A stretch of DNA of 64,000 nucleotides, taken from the NCBI RefSeq assembly GCF_001500315.1, contig NZ_LLER01000007.1:62001-126000 (forward strand). Reading direction: 5' to 3'. Origin of the DNA: Staphylococcus auricularis (lineage in GTDB: Bacteria; Bacillota; Bacilli; Staphylococcales; Staphylococcaceae). The notes below the pieces were generated by a model. That model ran no database searches. It was not told the DNA's origin and saw only the letters and a list, made by a program, of their open reading frames with translations. A program made the translations under genes and the position numbers. This document shows, one piece after another, positions 42,119 through 52,761 of the stretch; within the stretch, counting starts at the first letter, position 1; each line of letters starts with the position of its first letter.

Positions 42119-42450
42119 ATTAATAACTCCAATATTAATTAATTTTAAAAGTTATACACAGAAATCACAGCAATGATTAAAAGATAATCACACCTGTGAG
42201 TAATTATCCACAAGTTAATCACAAACAGTGGATAACTTTAAGTGATTTATAGTTTATACACAGTGATTTTGGTTATAATATTAAAAAATAAATCCTAGAT
42301 ACATCAATCATTAGAGGACTTATCCACATAATTATACTTTTTAACATCTGATAATGTCAACTTGCTGTGAATATGTGGTTAAGTATGAGGAAATAATGTG
42401 TATTTAAAATAGTTATCCACAGTAAAAGATGTTTCTATTGTGTATAAATT
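42119..42450. promoter_or_regulatory. oriC: oriC DnaA-box region upstream of dnaA
   Basis: Exact TTATNCACA boxes at 42152-42160, 42204-42212, 42254-42262, 42320-42328 and 42413-42421 (plus strand) and at 42439-42447 (minus strand). One-mismatch boxes lie at 42215-42223 and 42227-42235. This stretch must also contain the dnaA promoter, so DnaA autoregulation is expected. Confidence 0.92.
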
Positions 42451-42914
42451 ATGGGAGGGACTAGGGACGAAAAATCATAAAAATGAGCTTGGGAAATAAT
42501 TTATGAAGCTGTATAAAATATGTATATAGCGAGAAAAGAATGTTGAATAGAGCCATTCACAAAGCGATGCTAAAGCTCAACATGAAGCGGTTTATACAAA
42601 GGGATAAAGATACCAAAAACTATTAAATTGCTACTTGCTTTATAAAAAGTATTTTGTTATATTGTAGTAGTTGCTTGAATTATGACTAGATATTTATTGA
42701 GTTAAATCAAGATGTGTAGCAAAAACGAAAATAGATCTATTAATTTAGATAAAAGTTTTTCGACGATGTGTTTGAAACATGTTGTTTCAGCTATTGAGTT
42801 AGCATATTGATTTGATATCAGTGTTTGATTCAAATCATAACGCAACGTGACAAACGCCACATGAAAAACATATGAAATGATAGATAGTTGAATTAAAGAT
42901 GGAGGTGTTTTTGC
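42451..42914. other. oriC to rpmH spacer
   Basis: About 460 bp carrying the rpmH promoter and leader. The frame 42702-42965 on the minus strand overlaps rpmH antisense and has no ribosome binding site, so it is not called. No repeats or structured RNA are evident. Confidence 0.5.
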
Positions 42915-43052
42915 ATGGTAAAACGTACTTATCAACCAAATAAACGTAAACACAGTAAAGTGCATGGTTTCAGAAAACGTATGAGCACTAAAAACGGTCG
43001 CAAAGTGTTGGCGCGTCGTCGTCGTAAAGGCCGCAAAGTTTTATCTGCATAA
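42915..43052 (+). CDS. rpmH: Ribosomal protein bL34
   Basis: 45 residues ([19 protein letters not shown]...), highly basic, of exact family length. ATG 42915 lies 9 nt after GATGGAGGTG. First plus-strand gene to the right of oriC; transcribed away from the origin. Confidence 0.98.
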
Positions 43053-43083
43053 GATCACTGACTCATCAGTGGTCTTTTTTTTG
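43053..43083 (+). terminator. rpmH terminator
   Basis: GATCACTGA - CTCA - TCAGTGGTC (one G-T pair) followed by eight T residues, directly after the rpmH stop. Confidence 0.88.
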
Positions 43084-43247
43084 CATTTAACTATTAAAAT
43101 ACAAATGACCCACGTTTAAAATCTGGCTGTGTGTGTAGAAATAAGAGATACAATTCAAGGACACATTCTATGTCCCTACCTTATTTGTGCACATGCTTGA
43201 GATGGAACGTTTGCGGAAAAATGTGAGAAGTAAGCAGGTGAAACAGA

Positions 43248-43592
43248 ATGGAAAAAGCATATCGAATTAAGAAGAATAGTGATTTTCAAAATATCTATAA
43301 AAATGGCAAGTCAGTCGCCAACAGACAATTTGTTATATATTCTAAGGAAAATAATGAATCACATTTTCGTCTCGGAATTAGTGTTTCTAAAAAACTAGGT
43401 AATGCAGTGACACGTAATCGTATTAAACGTGGCATTAGAGAAAACTTTAAAGTACATAAAGCAGATATCCATGCGAAAGATATTATCGTGATTGCAAGAC
43501 AACCTGCGAAAAATATGAGTACTTTAGAAATCCAAAGTAGTTTGGAACATGTGATGAAGATTGCGAAGCTCTTTAACAAGCGGATAGGGTAG
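43248..43592 (+). CDS. rnpA: Ribonuclease P protein component
   Basis: 114 residues. Basic protein cofactor for 5' maturation of tRNAs, with RNA-binding motif RNRIKRGIRENF and the usual N-terminus MEKAYRIKKNSDFQ. It follows rpmH, separated by the terminator. Confidence 0.97.
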   Translation: MEKAYRIKKNSDFQNIYKNGKSVANRQFVIYSKENNESHFRLGISVSKKLGNAVTRNRIKRGIRENFKVHKADIHAKDIIVIARQPAKNMSTLEIQSSLEHVMKIAKLFNKRIG

Positions 43593-43739
43593 GGGATAAG
43601 ACACCATTCAGTATTACCTCACACAACCCGAAGTCTAACCGATTAGATGCATGCTTTAACTGTACAAGATGTTCGCAATTTAGCTCAATAGAAGATACAA
43701 TATTGTAATGATTAAACGACCTATTAAGGAGGGGAGTAT

Positions 43740-45119
43740 ATGGATTTAGATACAATAACGAGTATATCCACACCTATGGGTGAAGGTGCCATCGGTATTG
43801 TGCGTATGTCTGGTGAAGATGCGATAGACATTGCAGACAAGTTATATAAAGGAAAGCAAATGTTAAAAGATGTCGCATCTCATACGATTAATTATGGCCA
43901 TATCATCGATCCTGAAACAAATGAAACGGTGGAAGAAGTCATGGTTTCCGTATTACGTGCACCTAAGACGTTTACGCGTGAAAACATCGTTGAAATCAAT
44001 TGTCACGGTGGTATTTTAACGATCAATCGTGTGCTTGAATTAACGATGACATATGGAGCACGCATGGCTGACCCAGGTGAATATACAAAACGGGCGTTCT
44101 TAAATGGACGTATTGATTTATCTCAAGCCGAAGCAGTTATGGACTTTATCCGTTCTAAGACTGACCGGGCGTCTAAAGTAGCGATGAATCAGCTCGAAGG
44201 CCGATTAAGTGATATGATTAAACGACAGCGACAATCCATCCTCGAAATTCTCGCACAGGTCGAAGTTAACATCGATTATCCTGAATATGATGATGTCGAA
44301 GATGCGACGTCAGACTTTTTACTCGAACAATCTCAACAGATTAAGAAAGAGATTAATCAACTGTTAGAAACGAGTACCCAAGGGAAAATCATGAGAGAAG
44401 GACTATCTACTGTTATCGTAGGTAAACCAAACGTAGGTAAGTCTTCGATGTTAAATAATCTCTTGCAAGATAATAAAGCGATTGTCACTGAAGTTGCTGG
44501 TACAACACGTGATACATTAGAAGAATATGTCAATGTACGCGGTGTTCCGTTACGTCTTGTGGACACAGCAGGTATCCGTGACACAGAAGATATCGTTGAA
44601 CGTATCGGGGTTGAACGTTCTAGAAAAGCACTCAGTGAGGCAGACCTCGTGCTCTTCGTATTAAATTATAACGAACCGTTAACTGAAGAGGATCGTCAAT
44701 TATATGAAGCAGTTAAAAATGAGGATGCCATCGTTATTATTAATAAGATGGACTTAGAACAACGTTTAGATATAGATGAAGTTAAATCGTTAATTGGTGA
44801 TATGCCGCTTATTCAAACTTCAATGTTAAAACAAGAAGGTATAGATGAATTAGAATTACAAATTCGTGATTTATTCTTTGGCGGTGAAGTTCAAAATCAA
44901 GATATGACCTATGTTTCTAACTCTCGTCATATTTCATTATTGAAACAAGCACGCAATACGATACAAGATGCAATAGATGCTGCAGAAGCAGGTGTACCAA
45001 TGGATATGGTACAAATCGACTTAACACGCACATGGGAAATTTTAGGCGAAATCATTGGCGAATCAGCTAGCGATGAACTCATCGATCAACTCTTTAGCCA
45101 ATTCTGTCTAGGTAAATAA
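43740..45119 (+). CDS. mnmE: tRNA modification GTPase MnmE
   Basis: 459 residues. N-terminal tetrahydrofolate-binding domain ([14 protein letters not shown]), helical domain, inserted G domain with [17 protein letters not shown] and NKMD, and the C-terminal CLGK with its invariant Cys. Works with MnmG to make 5-carboxymethylaminomethyluridine at the wobble position. ATG 43740 follows AAGGAGGGG. Start of the mnmE-mnmG-rsmG-noc run. Confidence 0.98.
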   Translation: MDLDTITSISTPMGEGAIGIVRMSGEDAIDIADKLYKGKQMLKDVASHTINYGHIIDPETNETVEEVMVSVLRAPKTFTRENIVEINCHGGILTINRVLELTMTYGARMADPGEYTKRAFLNGRIDLSQAEAVMDFIRSKTDRASKVAMNQLEGRLSDMIKRQRQSILEILAQVEVNIDYPEYDDVEDATSDFLLEQSQQIKKEINQLLETSTQGKIMREGLSTVIVGKPNVGKSSMLNNLLQDNKAIVTEVAGTTRDTLEEYVNVRGVPLRLVDTAGIRDTEDIVERIGVERSRKALSEADLVLFVLNYNEPLTEEDRQLYEAVKNEDAIVIINKMDLEQRLDIDEVKSLIGDMPLIQTSMLKQEGIDELELQIRDLFFGGEVQNQDMTYVSNSRHISLLKQARNTIQDAIDAAEAGVPMDMVQIDLTRTWEILGEIIGESASDELIDQLFSQFCLGK

Positions 45120-45135
45120 TTAAGGAGGCTAAAAC

Positions 45136-47013
45136 ATGGCTCAAACATATGATGTCATCGTCATAGGTGCAGGACATGCTGGTATCGAAGCTGGCTTGGC
45201 ATCTGCACGACGTGGTGCTAAAACGTTAATGCTGACAATCAATTTAGATAATATCGCGTTTATGCCTTGTAATCCATCAGTAGGTGGACCCGCAAAAGGT
45301 ATCGTGGTACGTGAAATCGATGCACTCGGCGGACAAATGGCAAAAGCGATTGATAAAACACATATTCAAATGCGTATGTTAAACACAGGTAAAGGACCTG
45401 CCGTACGTGCGTTACGTGCCCAAGCAGATAAAGTGCTTTACCAACAAGAAATGAAACGCGTCTTAGAAGAAGAAGACAATTTAGACGTCATGCAAGGTAT
45501 GGTAGATGAACTCATCGTAGAAGATGATGAAGTGAAAGGTGTGCGTACAAATATAGGTACAGAATACTGGGCTTCAGCGGTAGTTGTGACTACCGGTACC
45601 TTCTTACGTGGTGAAATCATTTTAGGAACACTCAAATATTCAAGTGGTCCGAACCACCAACTTCCATCTATTCCATTATCTGATAACCTCAGATCACTCG
45701 GCTTTGAAGTTGTGAGATTCAAAACAGGTACACCACCACGTGTGAACAGCAAAACAATCGATTATTCTAAAACTGAAATTCAACCCGGTGATGATGTAGG
45801 TCGTGCATTTAGTTTTGAAACAACAGAGTACATTTTAGACCAACTTCCTTGTTGGTTGACTTACACAAATGGGGATACACACCAAGTCATCGATGATAAT
45901 TTACATCTCTCAGCGATGTATTCAGGCATGGTTAAAGGTACAGGTCCTAGATATTGCCCTTCTATTGAAGATAAATTCGTGCGTTTTAATGACAAACCAC
46001 GTCATCAACTCTTCTTAGAACCTGAAGGCCGTCATACAAACGAAGTGTACGTTCAAGGTTTATCTACGAGTCTTCCTGAACATGTACAACGTCAAATGCT
46101 AGAAACCATCCCAGGTTTAGAAAAAGCAGACATGATGCGCGCAGGCTACGCGATTGAATACGACGCACTTGTACCTACACAATTGTGGCCAACGCTAGAA
46201 ACGAAAAAAATTAAAAACCTTTATACAGCAGGTCAAATCAACGGTACGTCTGGTTATGAAGAAGCGGCTGGACAAGGCATTATGGCTGGTATTAACGCTG
46301 CGGGTAGAGTGCTCGGTACTGGAGAAAAAATACTTAGCCGTTCAGATGGCTATATCGGCGTATTAATCGATGACCTTGTTACAAAAGGTACGAACGAACC
46401 ATATCGTCTACTTACTTCAAGAGCTGAATATCGTTTATTATTACGTCATGATAATGCAGATTTACGTTTAACAGATTTAGGTTATGAACTCGGTATGATT
46501 TCTGAAGAACGTTATGCACGTTTTAACGAAAAACGCGATATGATTAATGAAGACAAAGAACGTCTAGGAAAAATTCGTGTGAAACCACATGACCATGTTC
46601 AAGAAATTATTGAACGTGAAGGCGGTTCACGCTTGAAAGATGGTATTTTAGCCATTGACTTATTAAGACGTCCAGAAATGACTTATGATGTCATTCTAGA
46701 AATTTTAGAAGAAGAACATCGTTTACCAGAAGCGGTAGAAGAACAAGTCGAAATTCAAACAAAATACGAAGGTTATATCAATAAATCACTTCAACAAGTT
46801 GAAAAAGTAAAACGCATGGAAGAAAAACGTATTCCAGAAGACTTGGATTACAGTGTGATTGATAGCTTAGCATCAGAAGCACGTGAAAAACTCGCACAAG
46901 TTAAACCGTTAAACATCGCACAAGCTTCACGTATTTCAGGTGTAAATCCTGCAGATATTTCAATATTACTGGTATATTTAGAACAAGGAAAACTTCAAAG
47001 GGTGAAAAGCTAA
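45136..47013 (+). CDS. mnmG: tRNA uridine modification enzyme MnmG (GidA)
   Basis: 625 residues. FAD-binding [12 protein letters not shown] (about 10-20) and [11 protein letters not shown] with the active Cys; [16 protein letters not shown] is also conserved. Partner of MnmE; 16 bp downstream of it with ribosome binding site AAGGAGG. Confidence 0.98.
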   Translation: MAQTYDVIVIGAGHAGIEAGLASARRGAKTLMLTINLDNIAFMPCNPSVGGPAKGIVVREIDALGGQMAKAIDKTHIQMRMLNTGKGPAVRALRAQADKVLYQQEMKRVLEEEDNLDVMQGMVDELIVEDDEVKGVRTNIGTEYWASAVVVTTGTFLRGEIILGTLKYSSGPNHQLPSIPLSDNLRSLGFEVVRFKTGTPPRVNSKTIDYSKTEIQPGDDVGRAFSFETTEYILDQLPCWLTYTNGDTHQVIDDNLHLSAMYSGMVKGTGPRYCPSIEDKFVRFNDKPRHQLFLEPEGRHTNEVYVQGLSTSLPEHVQRQMLETIPGLEKADMMRAGYAIEYDALVPTQLWPTLETKKIKNLYTAGQINGTSGYEEAAGQGIMAGINAAGRVLGTGEKILSRSDGYIGVLIDDLVTKGTNEPYRLLTSRAEYRLLLRHDNADLRLTDLGYELGMISEERYARFNEKRDMINEDKERLGKIRVKPHDHVQEIIEREGGSRLKDGILAIDLLRRPEMTYDVILEILEEEHRLPEAVEEQVEIQTKYEGYINKSLQQVEKVKRMEEKRIPEDLDYSVIDSLASEAREKLAQVKPLNIAQASRISGVNPADISILLVYLEQGKLQRVKS

Positions 47014-47014
47014 A

Positions 47015-47740
47015 ATGAGTGTTGAATGGCTAACTGAGAAATTAAGTGAACATGGAATAACATTGTCACAAGAGCAACAAGACCAATTTAATACGTATTA
47101 TCAATTACTTGTTGAGTGGAATGAAAAGATGAATTTAACAAGTATTACAGACGAACATGAGGTTTATCTCAAACATTTTTATGATTCTATTACTGCAGCC
47201 TTTTACTATGACTTTGATCGTCCGCTCAGCATCTGTGATGTCGGTGCTGGGGCTGGCTTTCCTAGCATTCCGCTTAAGATTGTTTACCCAGAGTTGAAAG
47301 TGACCATCGTGGATTCATTGAATAAACGCATTCAATTTTTAAATCATCTTGCGGATGACCTGCAGTTAACAGGTGTTAGTTTTGTGCATGACCGAGCTGA
47401 AACATTTGGTAAGGGAGACTACCGGGAGTCTTATGATGTCGTGACTGCACGAGCTGTCGCACGCCTTTCAGTGTTAAGCGAATTATGCTTACCGCTTGTG
47501 AAAAAAGGTGGTCACTTCATCGCTCTGAAATCTTCGAAAGGTAAAGAAGAGTTAGAAGAAGCTGATTTTGCTATGAGCGTGTTGGGTGGTAAACTCAAAG
47601 AATCATTTATGTTTGAACTGCCAGAAGATGCTGGAGAACGACAAATGTTTGTCATTGATAAACGTTGGAAAACACCGAAGAAATATCCACGTAAGCCAGG
47701 GACACCGAATAAATCTCCTCTGTTAAACGAATCGAAATGA
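47015..47740 (+). CDS. rsmG: 16S rRNA (guanine-527-N7)-methyltransferase RsmG (GidB)
   Basis: 241 residues. SAM-binding [17 protein letters not shown] (about 72-88) and [10 protein letters not shown]. Methylates G527 of 16S rRNA; loss gives low-level streptomycin resistance in other bacteria. Starts 1 nt after mnmG ends. The protein is intact. Confidence 0.97.
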   Translation: MSVEWLTEKLSEHGITLSQEQQDQFNTYYQLLVEWNEKMNLTSITDEHEVYLKHFYDSITAAFYYDFDRPLSICDVGAGAGFPSIPLKIVYPELKVTIVDSLNKRIQFLNHLADDLQLTGVSFVHDRAETFGKGDYRESYDVVTARAVARLSVLSELCLPLVKKGGHFIALKSSKGKEELEEADFAMSVLGGKLKESFMFELPEDAGERQMFVIDKRWKTPKKYPRKPGTPNKSPLLNESK

Positions 47741-47774
47741 GATAAAACAATTAATTTAGAGGGAGCGCATAGAT

Positions 47775-48611
47775 ATGAAAAAACCTTTTTCTAAATTATT
47801 TGGTTTGAAAAATAAGGAAGATATCGTTGGTTATCAGGAAGATGATCATAAAAATGTAGAAACGATACAAACCGAACGCATCGTCCCCAATCGTTATCAA
47901 CCGAGACAGGTCTTTGAACCAAATAAGATAAAAGAACTTGCAGACTCTATCGAAGAACACGGCTTATTACAACCGATCGTCGTTCGACCAATCGAAGAAA
48001 ATATGTTTGAAATCATCGCTGGGGAACGCCGCTTCAGAGCGTTACAGCAGTTGCAAAAACCCTTTGCAGAGGCGCTTATTCGTCACCTTAATGATGAAGA
48101 GACGGCAGTGGTCTCATTGATTGAAAACATCCAACGTGAAAATTTATCTGTGGTAGAAGAAGCAGAAGCTTATAAAAAATTATTAGAAATTGGTGAAACA
48201 ACGCAGAGTGAACTCGCAAAAAGTGTAGGTAAAAGCCAAAGCTTTATTGCGAATAAACTTCGCCTTCTTAAACTCGCACCGAAAGTACTTGAAAAGTTAA
48301 GAGAAAATAAAATTACTGAACGCCATGCCAGAGCGTTATTAAGTTTATCTGACGAAAAACAAGAAGAACTCGTTGATACGATTATTCAACAGAAATTGAA
48401 TGTGAAACAAACAGAAGCCCGTGTAAAACAACTTGTAGGCCCGGAAAAAGTAAAAGCGCAAACATTTGATTTTGCGAAAGATTTAACGCAAGCGCGCGAA
48501 GAAGTTGGAAAAAGTATCGAAAACATTCAACGTAGTGGTGTACGGGTCGAACAAAAAATGAAAGATCACGAGTCTTACTACGAAATTAAAATTAAACTGT
48601 ATAAACATTAA
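47775..48611 (+). CDS. noc: Nucleoid occlusion protein Noc (ParB family)
   Basis: 278 residues. ParB N-terminal CTP-binding domain with the GERRFRAL and ENIQRENLSVVEEA motifs and a central helix-turn-helix (QSELAKSVGKSQSFIANKLRLL). At this position, after rsmG, the staphylococcal protein is Noc, which binds ATTTCCCGGGAAAT-type sites and blocks division over the nucleoid. A Noc-box-like site occurs at 3647, and a parS-like site, expected to bind ParB, at 52965. Confidence 0.92.
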   Translation: MKKPFSKLFGLKNKEDIVGYQEDDHKNVETIQTERIVPNRYQPRQVFEPNKIKELADSIEEHGLLQPIVVRPIEENMFEIIAGERRFRALQQLQKPFAEALIRHLNDEETAVVSLIENIQRENLSVVEEAEAYKKLLEIGETTQSELAKSVGKSQSFIANKLRLLKLAPKVLEKLRENKITERHARALLSLSDEKQEELVDTIIQQKLNVKQTEARVKQLVGPEKVKAQTFDFAKDLTQAREEVGKSIENIQRSGVRVEQKMKDHESYYEIKIKLYKH

Positions 48612-48620
48612 GATATTAAG

Positions 48621-48656
48621 AAAAGGTCAGGACCAGTTAGAGTCCTGACCTTTTTT
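48621..48656. terminator. Bidirectional terminator between noc and the NEAT operon
   Basis: GGTCAGGAC (48625-48633) pairs with GTCCTGACC (48642-48650), flanked by A- and T-runs, between convergent genes. Confidence 0.9.
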
Positions 48657-48670
48657 AGTTATGGTGTGTC

Positions 48671-51600
48671 TTATTTGTTCGCTTCATTTTTACGTTGACG
48701 TCTGTTAAAGAAGAATGAGCCAACTAAACTGATGAGTGCGAGACCAAATGCTGCGGCAAAGACAACATAGTTTGATTCAGTATCACCACTTGTTTGTGGG
48801 TTCGTAGCTTGTTGACTATTAGATCCACTTTGAGCTGAATTATTCGAAGCATCAGATGTTGTTGATGCTGCTGGTGATGTACTGTTGTCAGATGTAGCAT
48901 TGTTTGTCATCGTACCGTCTTGACCTGAAGCAGTGTCGCTAGGTGTTGTTGCAGCGTCAGATGAAGTACCAGAACCACCATTCATATCGTTTGATGCGTT
49001 GCTAAGTACTGTATCTTGTTCTGCATTACCATTACCTTCAGTTTGATCAAATGCGTCATTTGAATCAGAAGCCATTTGACCCATTTCTGGAACTGCTTTT
49101 TCTAAAAGAATTTGCGTTGTGTAATGGTTGTCATAGTTAATACCTGGAACAACGATGTGTACTTTCGCATCGAACTGTTCCATACCTGGTTGAACTTCAA
49201 CGTGTACAGTACGCGTATCGTTTTGTTCTTTCACAGTTGTCATCGGTAATTTTTGACCGTTGTGATAGATATCAAATGCTTTCCACCATGAGGCATGGTC
49301 GATCGTAAATTCAAGGTATTGTTTACCATCTTTAGTTACGAGATGTGCTGGATGCTGCATATAGCCATCCATCACAGAAATTTGATTTGTACCATTCTTA
49401 ACGACTTTGAAGTTAATTGCTTGTTGATTAACGTCTTGTTGTTTTTGATCTGGTTTTTTATTGTTTGTTGCATCGTTATGTTGGTGATGATTGTTTTGAT
49501 TTGTACCATTCATGTTAGTTGCATCTGTATCATGTGAATGATGATGTTTCGAAGGTTTATCACCTTTTTGATGCTCATGATTTGATGACGGTTTATCTGG
49601 TTTTTGTTCTGAAGTAAACCCTTCATCTGATGATGGTTTGTCGCCTTGTTGATCGTTTGTTGAAGGTGCTTCGTTGTTAGAAGGTTTGTCGCCTTCATCT
49701 TGTTGTTCGTCTTTAGCTGGAGCGTCTTTTTCAACTTCAGGAATCGCTTGGTCAAATTCGAGTTGAGTTGTGTAATGGTTATCGTAATGTAAACCAGGTA
49801 CACCTGTTACAACGATATGCACTTTAGAATTTAATACTTTTGTGCCTGGTTGCACTTCGAATTCGATGAGACGTTGATCATTTGCTTCTGAAACTGTACG
49901 GATATCTAATTTTTTACCGTCTTCATACAGTTCAAATGCTCTCCACCATGAAGCATTGTTTAAGTTCACTTGGACATATTGTTTACCATTTTTAGTGATT
50001 AATTTAGCTGGGTGCGTCATGTACGTATCCATTACAGACTGTTCTTTCGTACCATCTTTATGCACTTGGTAACCAATGTTTTGTACTTTTTGAGCTGCTT
50101 CGTTTGCTGAATCTTCTTTTTTAGGCGGATTTGTCGATGGTGCAGTTGGTTGTGTTGCTTGGTTGTCTTCCGCCGGTTTATCTACTTCGTTGTCAGCCGG
50201 TTTATTGCTGTCTTCTGCCGGTTTGTCCGCATCGTTGTCTGATGGTTTGTTGCTGTCATCTGATGGTTTGTCTGCATCATTGTCAGCCGGTTTATCTCCC
50301 GGATTGTCTGAAGGCTGTTCTGCGCCGTTATCTACAGGTTTATTGCCGTCTTCAGATGGTTTTTCAGCTTCGTTATCTGAAGGTTTGTTGTTATCTTCAG
50401 CTGGTTTGTCAGTCTCGTTGTCAGCAGGTTTGTCTGTTTCTTCTGAAGGTTTGTCTGTGTCATTGTCGGCAGGCTTGTTGCCATCTTCCGAAGGTTTGTC
50501 AGCGTCATTGTCAGCCGGTTTATTACCGTCTTCTGAAGGCTTTTCAGCTTCGTTGTCCGCCGGTTTATTGTTATCTTCCGAAGGTTTATCCGCATCGTTG
50601 TCAGCCGGTTTGTTACCGTCTTCTGAAGGCTTGTCTCCTTCGTTGTCCGCAGGTTTGTCGCTGTCTTCCGAAGGTTTATCTGCGTCATTGTCTGCCGGTT
50701 TGTTGCCGTCTTCCGAAGGTTTATCCGCATCGTTGTCCGCCGGTTTGTCTGTTTCTTCTGAAGGTTTGTCTGCGTCATTGTCGGCAGGCTTGTTGCCATC
50801 TTCCGAAAGTTTATCCGCTTCATTATCTGCAGGTTTATCTCCCGCATTATCAGAAGGCTGTTCAGCGCCGTTATCTACAGGTGGTGTTGTTTCGTTGTCT
50901 GTAGGTGGTTGTGTATTTTCTTCTGGTTTTTCTTCTTCATTCACAACTGGTGCAGGTACTGGAGATTTGAAATGAATTTGTGTCGTATATTTATGGTTAT
51001 AGTTCAGGTTCGGAAAACCAGTCACGATGATGTGGACTTTAGAATTTAAGTCAGTCGTACCTGGTGTGATTTCAGCACAGACCACACGTTTATCATTTTC
51101 TTTATCTTCCACAACCACTTGTGTCGGTAATTGACGGTCACCTTCGTATAATTCAAATGATTTCCACCAGTCTGCATATTGGAGTGTGAAGTCTACGTAT
51201 GTTTTACCATTCTCGTGAACGAGTTTGGCAGGTTTTTCCATGTAGCCATCCATGACAGATGTTTGTGTTGTACCATCTTTATACACTTCGTAGTCAATTG
51301 TTTCTTGACCTACTGCTGGATTTGCTTGTGACGTATCAGATGGTGCAGTCGGTGTTGCTTCGTTTGCGCCGTTGTTACCTTCTGCAGGTGTAGTACCTTG
51401 ATCAGCAGGTGCTTCTGGTGTTGCATTGTTCGTATTGTCAGGTGCTGGTGTTGTTTCACTAGGTGCGTTCCCTGCGTTGTCATTTGTATTTGGTGCAGTA
51501 GTCTCTTCAGGTTGAGTTGGTGTTTCCTGATCGGCAGGTGCATCTACTTTAATATAAGTTGTGTGTTGCATTAAGCCCATAGGACCTGCATTAATGCCTA

Positions 51601-52048
51601 CTGTTGCTTGGTATAAGGCTTGATCTTTATTGTATGGGAACATTACGGTTTTCGTATCATTTGCTTCGTCTAAAGCAATCGCGTTTACCGATTGTAAGCC
51701 TTGGCCACTATCTACCTTGAAATCTTGCCAAAGTTTTTGTCTTGTAATGGTTAACACGACCATTTTTTGACCATTCACTTCTACGATCTTACCAAAAGTT
51801 GTGTCCATTGAACGTTGCATAGAAGAGACATCTTGTTGATTCTCTTTCAGCACGGTAAATGATACGGGTTGTGTTTTACTTTCATCAAAGTTTTGGGGTG
51901 TAATTTGATGGAAAGCAGGATCACCTGCATTATTTTCTGCTGCTAGTACATGGCCATTAAGCCCAAATGATGTACCGATGGCTGGATGTTGGGTAAGAGT
52001 TGTAGCGACTAAAGTTGTGGCTACTAACGTTTTCCAGGATTTACTCAT
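48671..52048 (-). CDS. Large surface protein with four NEAT domains and an NPQTS sorting signal
   Basis: 1125-residue cell-wall protein, probably a haem or haemoprotein binder. Signal peptide about 1-36 (ends VLA); divergent NEAT 1 about 55-175; Thr/Pro-rich linker. NEAT 2 is at about 250-365 (SVMDGYM, YNHKYTTQ); a 15-residue acidic repeat region at about 388-627; NEAT 3 at about 656-770 (SVMDTYM, YDNHYTTQ); NEAT 4 at about 878-988 (SVMDGYM, YDNHYTTQ). The C-terminus has NPQTS (about 1081), a hydrophobic helix and an RRQRK tail. NEAT 2-4 keep the Ser and YxxxY haem-site pattern; NEAT 1 lacks YxxxY. NPQT[N/S] is the sortase B type of signal, as in IsdC. The ATG overlaps the preceding stop by 1 nt, so it is coupled to the isdC-like gene. 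Confidence 0.92.
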   Translation of the reverse strand: MSKSWKTLVATTLVATTLTQHPAIGTSFGLNGHVLAAENNAGDPAFHQITPQNFDESKTQPVSFTVLKENQQDVSSMQRSMDTTFGKIVEVNGQKMVVLTITRQKLWQDFKVDSGQGLQSVNAIALDEANDTKTVMFPYNKDQALYQATVGINAGPMGLMQHTTYIKVDAPADQETPTQPEETTAPNTNDNAGNAPSETTPAPDNTNNATPEAPADQGTTPAEGNNGANEATPTAPSDTSQANPAVGQETIDYEVYKDGTTQTSVMDGYMEKPAKLVHENGKTYVDFTLQYADWWKSFELYEGDRQLPTQVVVEDKENDKRVVCAEITPGTTDLNSKVHIIVTGFPNLNYNHKYTTQIHFKSPVPAPVVNEEEKPEENTQPPTDNETTPPVDNGAEQPSDNAGDKPADNEADKLSEDGNKPADNDADKPSEETDKPADNDADKPSEDGNKPADNDADKPSEDSDKPADNEGDKPSEDGNKPADNDADKPSEDNNKPADNEAEKPSEDGNKPADNDADKPSEDGNKPADNDTDKPSEETDKPADNETDKPAEDNNKPSDNEAEKPSEDGNKPVDNGAEQPSDNPGDKPADNDADKPSDDSNKPSDNDADKPAEDSNKPADNEVDKPAEDNQATQPTAPSTNPPKKEDSANEAAQKVQNIGYQVHKDGTKEQSVMDTYMTHPAKLITKNGKQYVQVNLNNASWWRAFELYEDGKKLDIRTVSEANDQRLIEFEVQPGTKVLNSKVHIVVTGVPGLHYDNHYTTQLEFDQAIPEVEKDAPAKDEQQDEGDKPSNNEAPSTNDQQGDKPSSDEGFTSEQKPDKPSSNHEHQKGDKPSKHHHSHDTDATNMNGTNQNNHHQHNDATNNKKPDQKQQDVNQQAINFKVVKNGTNQISVMDGYMQHPAHLVTKDGKQYLEFTIDHASWWKAFDIYHNGQKLPMTTVKEQNDTRTVHVEVQPGMEQFDAKVHIVVPGINYDNHYTTQILLEKAVPEMGQMASDSNDAFDQTEGNGNAEQDTVLSNASNDMNGGSGTSSDAATTPSDTASGQDGTMTNNATSDNSTSPAASTTSDASNNSAQSGSNSQQATNPQTSGDTESNYVVFAAAFGLALISLVGSFFFNRRQRKNEANK
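50170..50885 (-). repeat. 45-bp tandem repeat encoding KPADNDADKPSEDGN-type units
   Basis: About 16 imperfect copies of a 45-bp unit inside the 1125-residue NEAT gene encode 15-residue Asp/Glu/Lys/Pro units, a stalk-like spacer. Because 45 is divisible by 3, both strands stay open and generate long spurious frames opposite the gene. Confidence 0.9.
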
Positions 52049-52713
52049 TAATTGTCACCTCTGTTGTATTTTCTGTTGACGAATAGGGTCATGATGAATA
52101 GGATGAGCGCGACTGCTGGTACTGCGTAGAAATACATAGGGAGGCCTGCTGATGTTTGTGGGTTTTCTACGGCTTTTTCACTGCTTCCAGATTGTGGTGT
52201 TGCAGATGAAGAGGAAGCGGTCGTTGTATCGCTAGATTCTTTATCAGTAGTTTGATCTGATGTTGTAGCTGTAGCTGCTGCTGAGTTGTCATCTCCTTTG
52301 AATAGATATGTAATGTTGTAATGATAGTCGTATTTGAATGGTTTGCCATTAACTTCTTCATCGATATAGACATCTATCGTGCCTTGAACTTTTCCTGATG
52401 TTTTACTAATTTCATAAGCTGTTGTACGTTCATCTTTGGCTTTATCTTCGTTAATGACAGTCCCTTTCTTTCCTTCAATGGTCATGCCAGTAATCCAGTG
52501 GGCATGATTAACGGTAATGAGGACTTTGCCATCGTCAGTGATTTTAGCGGGTTTGTTAAAATAATCATTGGCGATCGAGGTATCCTCAGTATTGTATTTC
52601 AATACTTCGTAGTTCAAATCTTTCTCTGCTGCTGAGACATTTGGGTTCAGTCCTATGAAGGCGAGAACTGTAAAAATGATACTCATGACTAACAAGCGTT
52701 TTGCTCTACTCAT
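52048..52713 (-). CDS. IsdC-like NEAT-domain cell-wall protein with NPQTS signal
   Basis: 221 residues from ATG 52713, 7 nt after GGAAGGAGC; an ATG at 52719 is too close to the ribosome binding site. Signal peptide about 1-28 (ends VSA). A single NEAT domain at about 32-145 with SIANDYF and a YDYHY (YxxxY) haem motif, a Thr/Ser linker, then NPQTS (about 184), a hydrophobic segment and an RKYNRGD tail. Length and layout match IsdC of S. aureus (227 residues), a sortase-B-anchored haem relay protein. First gene of a two-gene operon behind a Fur-type promoter; no srtB, isdDEF or haem oxygenase gene lies in the window. Confidence 0.88.
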   Translation of the reverse strand: MSRAKRLLVMSIIFTVLAFIGLNPNVSAAEKDLNYEVLKYNTEDTSIANDYFNKPAKITDDGKVLITVNHAHWITGMTIEGKKGTVINEDKAKDERTTAYEISKTSGKVQGTIDVYIDEEVNGKPFKYDYHYNITYLFKGDDNSAAATATTSDQTTDKESSDTTTASSSSATPQSGSSEKAVENPQTSAGLPMYFYAVPAVALILFIMTLFVNRKYNRGDN

Positions 52714-52761
52714 ACACATGCTCCTTCCTGATGCTTAAGAAAAAATTACACCTCTGCTTTA

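Noticed and set aside
50170..50885. Regularly spaced repeats resembling a CRISPR array
   Set aside because: Units are contiguous 45-bp coding repeats without unique spacers.
50131..50975. Two long open frames (257 and 270 residues) on the plus strand opposite the NEAT gene
   Set aside because: They are by-products of the 45-bp repeat on the coding strand, with low-complexity Ser/Leu/Gly or Cys/Arg/Leu translations and no ribosome binding site.
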